From contig JAJSPD010000227.1 of the NCBI GenBank assembly GCA_021307315.1, positions 1 to 16,893 on the forward strand: DNA of 16,893 nucleotides, read 5' to 3'. Origin of the DNA: Bisporella sp. PMI_857 (taxonomy: Eukaryota; Ascomycota; Leotiomycetes; Helotiales; Helotiaceae). Numbering within the stretch: position 1 is the stretch's first letter; each line of letters begins with the position of its first letter. The notes beneath the pieces are model-generated. The model did not search any database, was not told the DNA's origin, and was given only the letters and a program-made list of their open reading frames with translations. This document shows positions 1-9,662 of this stretch, piece by piece. A program made the position numbers and the translations under genes.

Positions 1-250
1 TATTTTAAGTTTCGCGCCTCGGTTTTCAATAGCACATTTTAATAATTTGATTATTCATTTTTTTTTATTAATTTAGTACTGTAAAAGTGATTCTCGACTC
101 AGTTGTTTTTTTTTTTTTTTGGCAAAAAGTCGAGTATAAAGTTAGAAGTCAAGTCTAAGGTGGATAGAGTAGTGAAGCGCGAATCAACTCCTATTGATAC
201 AAAACTAATTGTTGAACAGGCTAGGTCTAAGGATCATACCTAGTCTATTG

Positions 251-310
251 TAGGCACCGGTAGGCACCGGTAGGCACCTGTAGGCAACGGTAGGCAACGG
301 TAGGCAACAG
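251..310. repeat. 10-bp tandem repeat, six units
   Basis: Six head-to-tail 10-bp units with no gaps. Units 1 and 2 are TAGGCACCGG, unit 3 ends CCTG, units 4 and 5 are TAGGCAACGG and unit 6 ends ACAG. The C-to-A change shared by units 4-6 suggests the array grew in two steps. The period is close to one helical turn. No coding frame crosses it convincingly. Confidence 0.95.
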
Positions 311-562
311 TGTGATGACATGTGAGTATCGTACCTCTATAATTAGAGGGATTATCTCCTGTAGTTTAGGTTCTACAACCTTCAGCAATTGATACTTATT
401 TGCCCTATACTCTCTGAAGGCCACGTGACTTTCTTCCTCTATTTGAACACTAATCCCTGCTTTTTCTACTGCGCCCCGAACCTCCTACTTATACCCTCCG
501 TGCCCCTGACCACCCTTTACTTGCTGAAACCTAGAGCTTCTACAGATCCTCCTTACTGCCCT

Positions 563-734
563 TGGCACGTGACGTCCATGCACCTGACATTAAGTTTGCT
601 TTGTTAGTCAGAATAAACTTAAAAAAAAAAATTAAAAAAAAAACCTGTCCAGAAGCACCAATAGGCCCTCCGCCGTATGTAAAGGCAAATCTTGAAAGAA
701 TCACTCTTATAAGATAGAGATCAGTCACGTGCCA
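563..734. repeat. Inverted pair of TGGCACGTGAC motifs
   Basis: The 11-mer TGGCACGTGAC occurs on the plus strand at 563-573 and on the minus strand at 724-734. A third copy lies at 8061-8071 (minus strand). The core CACGTG is the bHLH E-box, as bound by Cbf1 or SREBP-type factors in fungi. A related CACGTGACT lies at 422-430. No gene start is visible next to any copy, so they may be regulatory sites or remains of a dispersed repeat. Confidence 0.5.
612..643 (+). other. AATAAA followed by A-rich tail
   Basis: AATAAA at 612-617 is followed after three bases by an A-run interrupted by two T residues, ending near 643. This arrangement resembles the 3' end of a reverse-transcribed insertion (LINE or processed copy). 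I could not identify a coding body upstream or a convincing target-site duplication, so chance A-richness remains possible. Confidence 0.3.
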
Positions 735-860
735 TTGGTCCTAAGTAGGATAGTTATCGAGATGATCACATGCACATCAGGTGACAACCATTACTCTACA
801 ACCAACATGCCCCAGCCCTCTACAAAGCCAAAAGTAACCAAGATCGTTACAGCATAGTAG

Positions 861-886
861 GTTAGGTTAAGTTATGTTAAGTTAGG
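861..886. repeat. Degenerate GTTAG/GTTAA short repeat
   Basis: About 26 bp built from 5-bp words GTTAG and GTTAA, with an approximate 10-bp higher period. It superficially resembles telomere DNA (TTAGGG) but lacks the third G, so it is better read as a microsatellite. Confidence 0.6.
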
Positions 887-1224
887 AATATATAGTAGGT
901 AATTGTAAGTGCTGGTGGTACCAAAATGCTATATAGTTTATATTTTGGCGGGTTGCAAGTAATGTACTGTGTCACTAAGTAAAGTGCCTAATATTTTATT
1001 ACCAATAATAATTCATCTCATGCAGCTTTTACCTGAATAGGATGCTAATTAGGTGTGATCAAATAACAGGCTACAATTGGTGAATAGAACGGATCACTTC
1101 CACTTATTCTCCCCAAAGTTTGATTATTCATACAGTAGATTTTCAATCTAAAACCATCGATATGTCCATTACTCTCGCCAGGGATTCTAGTCCAAGATAG
1201 CCGTGGACTTCCCGCCTTTCTTCT

Positions 1225-1882
1225 CTACTTTGTCTCTGGATACTTAACCATGTAGTCCACTTTATTGTCGCTACGTACTTCTTTAAATCCAAGCTTGATG
1301 TAGAGCGCTTTCCCTTCCTTAGAAGTCGATATGAGAATTATCCTTGCACTACGTTCCTCCGATAATTTGATTGCATGTTGCATGAGCTTATTGCCAATGC
1401 CGCGCCGTCGGTGTTGTTCATGAACAAACAGCTCTCTGATGACTAGGGTTAATATTCTACTTAGCCTTTCTGTTCTACCCTGAAACAATAGCCAAACGTA
1501 CGGGGACTTACGTATAGAATCTTTGTCGCGAGTAGCCTGACCGGATTCATCCCCAGGGATAGTCGATTTAAATAAATTATTCGCGGGATATTTCCAAAGG
1601 ATGAATCCCACGATCTTTCTGTAAAATGTCAGTGCTATTAGCTAGCTTCACTTTGTCGCCAGCTCTTTGAAACTTGCAGTATTTGGAAGCATACCCTGTT
1701 GCACTGTCTTTGGCAAGAAAGTCCGTCAACTGAGGATGCGCCATATCTTGTCGAATTTCGAATGAGATCAGGTCCATATCCGCCATACTAATATCAAATC
1801 CCTGGGAAAGCATTTTTTCTGATATTAAAGCGGCGTAGCTATCAACATGCTCTTCAGCAACGGGGAAAGTTTCGAAAGTCAT
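1225..1882 (-). CDS. GNAT family N-acetyltransferase, three exons
   Basis: Predicted 170-aa acetyl-CoA-dependent N-acetyltransferase; the substrate cannot be told from sequence. Exons are 1882-1695, 1618-1512 and 1442-1225. The introns are 76 bp (GTATGC donor, TTTTACAG acceptor) and 69 bp (GTAAGT donor, CCCTAG acceptor). Splicing restores the GNAT core: GKIVGFILW (beta strand 4), then IRELFVHEQHRRRGIGNKL, which contains the acetyl-CoA pyrophosphate-binding R-x-x-G-x-G signature at residues 110-115. YIKLGFKE follows near the C-terminus. An open frame extends 11 codons upstream but only to a TTG, so I chose the first ATG at 1882. The length suits a single-domain GNAT, and there are no internal stops. 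A T-rich tract on the coding strand lies about 80-110 bp upstream of the start. The family call is firm; the role (small-molecule detoxification versus protein acetylation) is open. Confidence 0.88.
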
Positions 1883-3245
1883 GGTTGAGAGTTCTTTTGG
1901 AGCCGGTAAAGTCAAATGTTCTTGCTAGTATCAAGATATAGATTGGCTGCTAGTTGAATATGTGAAGAATAAAAAATTAAAATAAAAAAAGATAAGTTCG
2001 TTAGCCTTGCTACTGTTTTAGGCCACTTTGGAATATTCGAAGATATTGCGGTATCCAGCAAATATCAAGGGAGGTGCGAAGGAGTTTTATTCCTATCACC
2101 AAACACTCTCTGATTCACATGGCAAAAGGCCCATCATCATAACTAGACAATTTTTTGGCAAAGAGAATTTTATGAATGTGTAAATCGTTGGCTCCTAATC
2201 ACCACTGTCAGATGTAACTTTAATATGAATCAAGTAAATTCTCGGTTTGCGTAAGGAAAGGAATCATCTCATACAAAGTCTCCTTAAGTGAGAGAAGTGG
2301 GACAGATTCGCTATAATTCGTAGAGTCCCCTATTTAGAAGCGATATAAAGCAGAACACACCAGTCAAACTTAAGTCGTGGTTTAATAAATGCCCATCCAT
2401 GATTAAGTTCTGCATGAGGACTCATTGATCACCCAAGCATCTTATGCCAATAGATTAGAAGTATGAAACGCTGACAGGAAGTTGCGCTAGCACCCAGAGC
2501 ATCTCGAGATACTCATTACTAAGTGAAATCGTTCTTAAAGCTCTGACGAGCTGTTGTAACTCTTTGTTTAAATGAGTTTGCTAGTTGGTGTTAAGATTTT
2601 GTTAGCAATGCAGGACACGCAAGTGGCTTAACATACTTTCTAGCACATAGGACGAGTCACGAACTTGGTTTGGATCGTTAATATGTAATAGGGATGACAG
2701 CTTTGAAGCTGTATAGATGCGTAAAATGAAGTAAATTTCAAAATTTGTATGCTTAAACATATTTGATTTGCCCTCACCTATAGTTTTGACTCTTATAAAC
2801 GCGAACGGCGATTTGCATAAGCCATCTGTGTTGGCTGCAGCCACCGCTCTCTATGCACCACCACAAGCGCGGTCGGTAACAACGATTTGGATTTGCTCGT
2901 AAGATTAGGCGATATGATCACATGATACAAATAACTAAAGCGAGAAGTGATCAAGCACTCGACTCACGAAGCTTTGGATCTGTGATTGTCTCCTACCTGC
3001 TTCTGCACTTCTTTAAGCGTTTCATATATGTGTGTGCCAGGTAGAAACCATTACATCCATACACACTCCTTACCTAGCGTATGTTATATCCGGATTGGAG
3101 TTGCACGTTTAAATATTAGTAAACTTGAATTGAACTAGACTCTCAACTCTCCCTAATGTATCAAACAAAATATAGTGCCTCACGCTTTTTAAAATAGCCC
3201 TCAAGATGTTCTCACAATGATTTCGACCAATCGATAGTTTGTAAG
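1883..3245. other. Intergenic between two minus-strand genes
   Basis: This 1.36-kb AT-rich stretch should hold the acetyltransferase promoter at its left end and the fucosidase 3' untranslated region at its right end. One minus-strand open stretch at 2602-2844 (about 80 codons) begins with GTG rather than ATG, shows no recognisable motif and is not flanked by good splice sites. I do not call it a gene. No RNA gene or transposon end was seen. Confidence 0.55.
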
Positions 3246-5798
3246 TCAAGCTGGTGTAATGGTATAAGCTCCACCGGGAATGGTGTTAGTCTGCCCAGCA
3301 AGCCTTCCATTTACTTTGAACCCTGTACCATCCGCTAGCCTAATGTCAAGTGTGGATCCAAGGCGCGACAAAATTTCAGCCTCAACCAACTTGCTATTCG
3401 CCCAAACTATGGATACAATGAAGCCACCACGTGCAACTAGTCCCGATACAGACCCAGAGGTGAATCCACTTGGCAGAGCAGGCAATAAATGTATAACACC
3501 AGCGTGGCTTTGAAGGAACATCTCGGCAACGGCAGCTACCATGCCCAGATTACTATCGATCTGAAATACTGACCAATTTTCGATATCGTTGAAGAGATTC
3601 ATCATCGCATGCTTCTGTAACAAAATTCTGATGTGGTCTAGCGTGGCATCCCCATCCAATAATCGTGCGAAACAGGCTGCAGTCCATACACGAGACCATC
3701 CCGTTCCTGCTCCGCCTGCGGCAAGACGACGTTCGAGCGAGACTCGGGCAGCATCTGCTAGTGTTTGATTTATCAACGGTGTTAATCGAGTGCCAGGGAA
3801 CAGATCCCAGAGGTGCGACAAGTGGCGATGGGCTGGCTCAACTTCAATGTAGTCATGTCTCCATTCTTGAATTTGGCCGAAGCCGCCAATCCGGTGTGGC
3901 CGTAGTCGATCACGCAATTTAGCAGCTTTGGATAAAATGGAGTCTTCGACAACAGAGACATTAAGGATTGAGGCTATTTTGAGAAGGTTGTTGTAAAATT
4001 CGTACAGTAAGGATGTGTCCATAGTCGGGGAGATGTCGACGGCTTCCTGTGAATTGTATATTCTGGAGCCTTGAGGAATTAGATATGCGTTCTCCGGAGA
4101 ACACGAAGGCCCAGACGAGGTAAACCCTTCGAACTCAAAGAGATAACAGTCAAGAAAAGTTGCTGCGTCATAGAACAAGTCCCAGGCTTGATGACGCAAG
4201 AAATCTTTATCGCCACTAAACCTGTAGTGCTCCATCATATGAGTGGAAAGCCAGAGATTACTCATAGGCCACATTGTCCATTGTGTACCATTGTCGTGAG
4301 GTGCTGAGTCTCCCCAGAGGTCTAGGTTGTGGTGAGAAACATATCCAGGGCATCCATACATACGCTTCGCAACATCTTTGCCGCGATCGCGGCTACGATG
4401 CATCAGGTCCCAGAGCGGGTCAAGTGTTTCAACGAGATTGGTGATTTCAGCAGGCCAGTAGTTCATCTCAAGATTAATGTTCACAGTATATTTTCCTCCC
4501 CTACGTGATGATTTAGCGAAATAGTCTCCATCTAATACCCATACCGCAGCTTACCATGGGGGGCTGTATCTGTCATTCCACAGACCTTGCAGGTTAGGAG
4601 GAACACCAAGACCATTTTCAGTACTACGAGCCGACGATATTAGTAGATGCCGCCCAAACTGGAACAATAAGGCAACCAAGTTGTTGTCTGCATCCGGGTC
4701 GGCCTTAAAGTTGCTAAGCCTTGTGTTCGTGGGTAACGATGAAGCATCACCCGGCGTGCCTAGGTCCAATGATACACGACCCATTAAGGAACTGTGATCG
4801 CAAATAGCTTGAGTCTTTAGTGCATCGAAGCCGACTATCTCAGCATTTTGCAATTTGGTCAGTACTACTGCTCTGTATTTCTCCGCAGCGCTCCAGGTGA
4901 ACTCGGTCTCTGTGTCGTAGAACAGATCTACGGTAGATGCGTTGCTCACTTTCAGGGATGTCCCATTCGAAGTGATAGAGCTTCCTGAGTGGCTTCGTCA
5001 ATGTACATTACCACCGCCATCAATGAGAGGCTCATCGCACCTTTATTCGCAACCAGGCGTAAGCCTGACGTAAACGCAATCGATCCAGCGGCTGACCCCC
5101 CAATATCCTGGATAATAGTTCGGCTCTTCACATCTGCTTCGTGTACAATGATTCCACGTTCGCGAAACATGCTGACCTCAACGCTTAAGCTGCTCTCTTT
5201 GCTGGCCGTGAGGCGTATAGCAACTACTCCGACGGGAGCGTTTGCAATGATTTCACGACTATATTTGAACGTTGGTTAGACTAGAGCCATGCGGCGGTGA
5301 TCAAAGAACGTACGTGTATGTCACGTTATCATACTCATAGCTAACGCCAGTGTTGCCTTGTAGAGTGTCTAGCCAACGCTGATAATTCGACCAGTTACCG
5401 GCGGAATGACCAAAGTCAAGGTATAGATCGTTAGTCACACTGTAGGCACGATTGGTGACCGGGATAGCCGACATGTCGCGTAGGGTCACTTTCCCAGCAT
5501 CCGTAACATTACCAGCGACAAGTAGCTCACGAACCTCGCGAAACCCAGCGAGCGACGCGTTGTTAATTCGGTCCTGGAATGTGCCGCTCCATACTGAGTG
5601 CTCATTCAATATAATTCTCTCAGTGTCGGATCCTTGAATCACACCACCAAGTCGGCCGTTCCCAAAAGCCAGAGCTTGGTTGAAGTCCGTTCCTGGAACT
5701 TGATACCAGAGGTGGCGAGTAGCGAAATATCCATTTTGGGTTTGGGAGCAAGTCGTGAAGCTAACACACCCAAGCAAATGCAGAAAGAAAAGGCGCAT
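3246..5798 (-). CDS. Secreted GH95 alpha-L-fucosidase, four exons
   Basis: Predicted 795-aa glycoside hydrolase family 95 enzyme. The family removes terminal alpha-1,2-L-fucose (some members alpha-L-galactose) from plant xyloglucan or glycans by an inverting mechanism. Exons are 5798-5314, 5258-5041, 4984-4555 and 4500-3246; introns are 55, 56 and 54 bp, all phase-consistent. Residues 1-18 are a hydrophobic signal peptide, so it is likely secreted. Family landmarks in order: LWYQVPG (30-36), GNGRLGG (46-52), NEHSVWSG (65-72), the junction-restored TYTRE, NLQGLWND, a splice-restored PPWGGKYTVNINLEMNYWP, HHNLDLWGDS, SPEN, GQIQEW, HRHLSHL, GTGWSRVW and QIDSN. By recollection of the Bifidobacterium enzyme and motif spacing, the catalytic set is Asn385/Asn387, Glu514 and Asp693; this assignment is inferred. 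The length is normal and no residue is visibly lost, so the gene looks functional. The weakest junction is intron 2, whose donor is GTGCGA. CreA-type sites lie about 400 bp upstream. Confidence 0.93.
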
Positions 5799-6025
5799 TT
5801 TAGGACGTAATCAACTTTTGAAGACTCGACGAGTTGATACCTCATTTGACGCGCGACAATGGCCACACATGGATTCAAGGATTTGAGCTTTGCTTTTATA
5901 CTGGCACAAGGCCATGGCTATTACTTGCCGGCATCTTGTTCCCCGAGAGCACAATCGAAAACAGAGATGGCCGTTCAAAAACTAAGCGGAGGCTGTCTGA
6001 GTCTCGGCTGCGGCATCCCCAGGTT

Positions 6026-6057
6026 TGCGCTTCGTGGAGAATGCGCTTCGTGGAGAA
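6026..6057. repeat. 16-bp tandem duplication
   Basis: The unit TGCGCTTCGTGGAGAA is present twice without a gap at 6026-6041 and 6042-6057. It lies 230-260 bp upstream of the fucosidase start, inside its likely promoter or 5' untranslated region. Perfect identity suggests a recent slippage event. No known factor site is recognised in the unit. Confidence 0.9.
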
Positions 6058-6197
6058 TTTCGCTAGGAAATGAACAAGAGCATAGATGCCCAATCTGTAT
6101 ACCGCACAACATAACTTAGGCTATTAGGTTATATACATGCGATCTCCGCTAACTGTATTTCAGTGGAAAGAAATGGTGCCTGCGATGTCACCTCAGA

Positions 6198-6232
6198 GTG
6201 GGGGCTCCACTAACCGGTTTGGGTCTCCCCGC
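6198..6232. promoter_or_regulatory. Cluster of three CreA-type (SYGGRG) sites
   Basis: GTGGGG at 6198-6203, CTCCAC (reverse GTGGAG) at 6205-6210 and CCCCGC (reverse GCGGGG) at 6227-6232 all fit SYGGRG. That is the binding consensus of the carbon catabolite repressor CreA/Mig1. Closely spaced pairs are the usual functional form in fungal glycoside hydrolase promoters. The cluster is about 400 bp upstream of the fucosidase ATG, which fits glucose repression. The motif is short, so this is a suggestion only. Confidence 0.4.
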
Positions 6233-6599
6233 CAGGTTGGCGAGTTACGGAGCCTTTGCTTGCCTGAGAAGTTCTAAGGTTGCCAGCTTACGGTTTAAGT
6301 AGCTACTTATATCATCTTCAATACTCAAGATAGAAGTAGGAAAGCTCTCAATTAGTGAGAGTGGTATAGAGCACTGTCAGGGGACATGGGTCAGAACTAA
6401 GCTTGGCGACAAGTGCACGCCCAGGAGTATCCACTTGAATCAAGTATGCCGTGATTGATTATGGATATTCCAAAATACCCATACTTTCTTTACCCTCAAT
6501 GTAGCACTATGAATTATTAAACATCTCATGCTATAAATATGCGGTAGTTATTCAGGGGTTAATATGTCAAAACATAAGTAAAGCTTCCTTAGAAGTAAT

Positions 6600-6998
6600 T
6601 TATGAACCCCTCGATCGTAGGCAGGTACCATTCGTAGAACACCTGTGCTTTAGAAAGTTGACATGATTGGCGTAAGTTATAATAGCCCATTGTGATCTGT
6701 CTGGTGTCTCATATGGATTTTGCTTACTGTAAATTTCTAATTTTCCAAAGCACTCCTGGCCATATTGTCCTCGACGCCTCACCTTTAGTATCGTGACCTG
6801 AACCTCGGCACCGGCAAATCTTCCTGTTGAAGTCACACGCTTTCGGTTGGTTTCCACTGTCGATAGCCTAACTGCTCTAGCAGGCCGTGATACAGTTGTA
6901 TCGACTGTGCTGGCGCATTTGGATACACTTATGCTTCGCATCTTGGATGGGATATTGCTGCAGGAATTAAGCACTTTTCTAAGATTTTTACCCATCAT
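6600..6998 (-). CDS. Doubtful hypothetical ORF, 132 aa
   Basis: An ATG-started frame of 132 codons. The product is basic (many Lys and Arg, including KVRRRGQYG) and rich in Ser and Thr in its first half. There is no signal peptide, membrane segment or family motif I recognise. A start with tandem ATG codons and possible internal donors (GTGAGG, GTAAGC) are visible, but no matching acceptor gives a better product. The opposite strand also has a frame across part of it. It may be an orphan gene, an exon of an unrecognised gene, or chance. Confidence 0.22.
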   Translation of the reverse strand: MMGKNLRKVLNSCSNIPSKMRSISVSKCASTVDTTVSRPARAVRLSTVETNRKRVTSTGRFAGAEVQVTILKVRRRGQYGQECFGKLEIYSKQNPYETPDRSQWAIITYANHVNFLKHRCSTNGTCLRSRGS

Positions 6999-7348
6999 CG
7001 CGTCTCTACTGTTCCCGAATTCTTATTTCTTGCAGCAAAAGTCAAGTGCAAGTAGGCTGTTAAACGACCTTGGTAGATAGTAAAATCAAGTATACCGACA
7101 TAATTTATGGCATTTGACCTGAGTACTTCTGGGCTTCGATGGCATGATTAGCGTTTAGAAACGGATATTCCATACTCACGATTATTGAAATTTAAAGTTT
7201 GATATTGCCAACAGGGCCGTCTACAGCTATACCAGCGCTTGTTATAGACTCTACTGTTATATACAAGGATTTGTAAAAGACCTCACCACGAACGTTTAAA
7301 GGAGTGTTCCACCAATCCAGTTGGTGTCCTAAAGGATTCTTCTCGGAG

Positions 7349-7390
7349 TTTTTTTTTAAACAAAAAAACCCCCCAAAAACCCCCCCAAAA
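7349..7390. repeat. Homopolymer tract T9-A/C blocks
   Basis: A T-run is followed by AAAC, seven A, six C (7369-7374), five A, seven C (7380-7386) and four A. Read on the minus strand this gives two G-runs of seven and six split by T5, which could support quadruplex formation. No gene is attached. It could also be the worn tail of an inserted element. Confidence 0.8.
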
Positions 7391-8940
7391 TTAAATACTT
7401 AGTTATTCCTTTGTTAAATGCTTCATGCTTAAAATGATAAGCCAGCAATTTATATTTTAATTCGTTTCCTGTATAAAGTTGACCTATATACATAAAAAAC
7501 AATATTCGCTACACTTTATAAGCAACTATTATTGTTAGATGTTAAAACCAACTTGGCAACCAGACGTCCTAGGAGCAATTCGGCTCTTAGGGAAGAATGT
7601 CCAGGAGCAAGCCATATTCCGCGAAAAGCCTAAATCCCAGGACAGTCAGGACAGCTGAACACTCGTTAATAGAGTATTTTTGAAGTGGTTAGGGCACTAT
7701 TGGGACTAGAACGGTTAGCCATATGATGGAATCCAAGAGTCTTGGAACTCTGTGACTCTCACCCGTACGTAGGTCTTATATAGGCAGATAGCTTTCCTTA
7801 AAATCAGAGCTTCTTACTAAACATTAAACTCTTTAGTATGTTATTAATATTATAATAGAATACATGACACACCTATTTCTACATCAGACTACTCCGTCCC
7901 TTGTGATTTTCTATCAAAGCTCACTTTGGCGGTCGTAAATGGTCATGGCAAACGGACAAGGAAGTCTATGCCTCACTATTGATATTTTATTACCTATAAT
8001 TACAGCAATCGCCGGGTCACGCTAGGGTGGAATGAGAATAATATTATAAATTCCGCTACAGTCACGTGCCAAACATATACTAATACAGCTATCTGGAGCG
8101 AGCCGATCAGACCAGCATTGAGCCTAATTGATATTTGGACACCCTTACGAGATCTGTATATATGGTGGCTGGCCTGTCAGGGAAACATTTCAATAAAGTG
8201 GATCCGAGTGTCATAAGTCCTATCCATGACCTGCGGGACTATTAGATTCAGTTTGTCGATTGCTGTGAAGGTCGAATGCGTCTGGCTCGCTTTTTTCCCA
8301 AGATTCTTTGGTGATTTCTACGTTTGCCATGTAAACCTGGCTGTCGCTGGTTTAGATCTCCTCACTCAGCCACTCACATTAACAAATGATTTGCCTCCAT
8401 CGTTTTAGTCTAGGAGATGAGGTTGTGGTAATGCTTGTCTTGATTACTAAACCCCTCAACCGATTCGCAACTCTCCTAAACTGTAATGGAGCTCCTGGAG
8501 AGCTACAGTTGGATAAACAACTGCGTCAACTTGCTAGTTAAAATGGTGGATAGTAATGAAGCACGCCTTAGGTGATACTCAGCCAGATAGTGACGACGAT
8601 ACGGCAATATTTAGTACGTAGCACCCATTTAAATCCCCCCGGTAGATGGAAAGGTTGTGAAATTAAGGAACCAAAATCTAGTCTCGGGAAAAGTGTTGTT
8701 ACAAGATACGGCCAAATTTAGCCATATTTGAGCCACGCCAAGACTGGCTTCCAGCAGACTGGATAGGAGCCGACAACAAATCTCGGGTAGGGATATAAAA
8801 TAGGAGCTTGGACTTGAGAACAGGATACTAGAAATAAAATATGTCCACATAAAAATTCTAAGAATAAATGAGAGGCCAGGAGCGGTTCAGCTCAAAAGGA
8901 CCGAGTAAAGTAATTTGGACATAGATGCTTATAGAGAGTG
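7391..8940. other. Gene-poor AT-rich stretch
   Basis: About 1.5 kb without a supported gene. Open frames at 8226-8408 (plus) and 8629-8850 (minus) are short, have no recognisable motifs and lack paired splice sites. The one notable element is the E-box 11-mer at 8061-8071. The stretch is likely decayed or non-coding. Confidence 0.5.
8061..8071 (-). repeat. Third TGGCACGTGAC copy
   Basis: Read on the minus strand this is TGGCACGTGACTG, sharing 13 bases with the copy ending at 734. The core is a CACGTG E-box. No neighbouring gene explains it. Confidence 0.5.
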
Positions 8941-8955
8941 ATTATTTATGTATGG

Positions 8956-8994
8956 TAGCTATTCCAGTGGTAAGCACTAGGTTTTGCAAACCTA
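8956..8994 (+). other. tRNA-Ala(UGC)-like relic
   Basis: A D-arm-like stretch (TAGCTATTCCAGTGGTAAGC, with an A-box-like word) is followed by a perfect 5-bp stem TAGGT/ACCTA (8978-8982 with 8990-8994). The stem encloses the 7-nt loop TTTGCAA, in which the anticodon would be UGC (alanine). Against a working tRNA: two bases instead of one separate the D arm from the anticodon stem, the D stem has a mismatch, no proper T-loop TTCGA follows, and the acceptor ends do not pair. It could be a decayed tRNA, a SINE head or coincidence. Confidence 0.2.
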
Positions 8995-9005
8995 CAAGGT
9001 CCAGA

Positions 9006-9242
9006 TTAGGCCGGACGTGCCACAGGTAGTGCCTTGTCAAAGGAATTTATGAGTTCTTCCTTTCGGTTGTAGGCAAAGCTTCCCCTTGTTGAAGTAGCGC
9101 TCGCCCAAATTTCAACAGCATAAACGGACTCATACGATGTTGCCACTTCTTTTAGAATAGAATCTCTACAGATCTGATATTCTTTAGTAACGGGCTGATT
9201 TGCGCAGAGTATTCTGAGCTGAGAGCACAGGTCATATCCCAA
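9006..9242 (-). pseudogene. Coding-like fragment of unknown family
   Basis: A 78-codon open stretch on the minus strand has protein-like composition (for example SILKEVATSYESVYAVEIW) but contains no ATG; its first codon is TTG directly after a TGA. It could be an exon of a gene whose other exons I cannot find, or a gene fragment. There is no family match that I recognise. It is oriented away from the effector-like gene whose promoter lies just to its right. Confidence 0.2.
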
Positions 9243-9369
9243 TCAGGACAAGATTAAACATTCACCGCTAATTTCCGAAAGTGAATATCTTTCAATCCCC
9301 CCGGTATAAGAATAGGCACGTAAGCAGAGGCACACTTCCCGAGTCTTGGGAGGCGGGGGCCACTAGAGA

Positions 9370-9377
9370 CATATAAC
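9370..9377 (+). promoter_or_regulatory. TATA-like element before the leader transcript
   Basis: CATATAAC lies about 45 bp before the ATG at 9417, followed by a CT-rich stretch (TCTTCTACTCTCTTCTGC) of the kind found at fungal transcription starts. This suggests that transcription begins near 9400, well upstream of the effector-like ORF. Confidence 0.4.
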
Positions 9378-9416
9378 AGCCCAGGAGAATCCAGTCTTCT
9401 ACTCTCTTCTGCAACG

Positions 9417-9662
9417 ATGCTCATTCTACAAAAAGGTAAGACAGGTGTCTCTTCTGCAGTAAAGTTCTAATTGTGTTTCTAGATAATTCACCAAGTCTAA
9501 CTTCGAGCTCGCCAAAACAGATATCCCTTGCACCTCAGCAGATCTTATTAGAGTTCTCGCAGTTGAAGTTGTGAAGGTAATGAAACCTGCCCGAAGATTA
9601 TATGCCACTTTATGTGTATTGTTTTGTTTCTAATTGTCTTCTAGAATAAGCATCTAGTCAAT
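9417..9662 (+). promoter_or_regulatory. Leader with two probable introns and a uORF
   Basis: Two good intron candidates precede the effector-like ORF. The first is 9436-9482 (47 bp; GTAAGA donor, CTAAT branch, TTTCTAG acceptor). The second is 9577-9644 (68 bp; GTAATG donor, TTCTAATT branch, CTTCTAG acceptor). If both are spliced, the first ATG at 9417 opens a frame that crosses junction 1 and stops at a TGA near 9572, giving a upstream ORF of about 36 codons. A different frame of the middle exon (9487-9576) is also open, looks protein-like, and runs in frame through junction 2 into the MKLLNYY ORF. However, it has a TAA just after the acceptor and no start. I read the region as a spliced 5' leader, with a longer protein as the alternative. 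Confidence 0.4.

Larger units (their letters stand above)
1..1224. other. Intergenic, repeat-bearing, no gene seen
   Basis: No reading frame here looks like a protein; the longest open stretches lack an ATG or have simple-sequence composition. The region holds a T-run near 108-120, a 10-bp tandem array, CACGTG palindromes at 422, 566 and 726, an A-rich tail after AATAAA, and a short GTTAG/GTTAA repeat. The last ~200 bp downstream of the acetyltransferase stop should contain its 3' untranslated region. Confidence 0.6.

Noticed and set aside
540..728. Minus-strand ORF of 62 codons overlapping the A-rich tail
   Set aside because: Its translation includes a run of Phe and Ile coded by the poly-A/T tract, lacks any motif, and overlaps simple sequence.
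861..886. Telomere-like TTAGG repeat
   Set aside because: Lacks the TTAGGG unit, is only about 26 bp and mixes GTTAG with GTTAA; a microsatellite explains it.
3280..3922. Plus-strand ORFs inside the fucosidase
   Set aside because: They are antisense to a well-supported GH95 exon whose motifs are unmistakable.
5834..6119. Plus-strand ORFs upstream of the fucosidase start
   Set aside because: Low-complexity translation partly made by the 16-bp duplication, no splice signals or motifs; the region is better read as the fucosidase promoter.
6847..7080. Plus-strand 77-codon ORF with a hydrophobic centre
   Set aside because: Overlaps the doubtful minus-strand ORF, has no signal peptide layout or family match, and no intron support.
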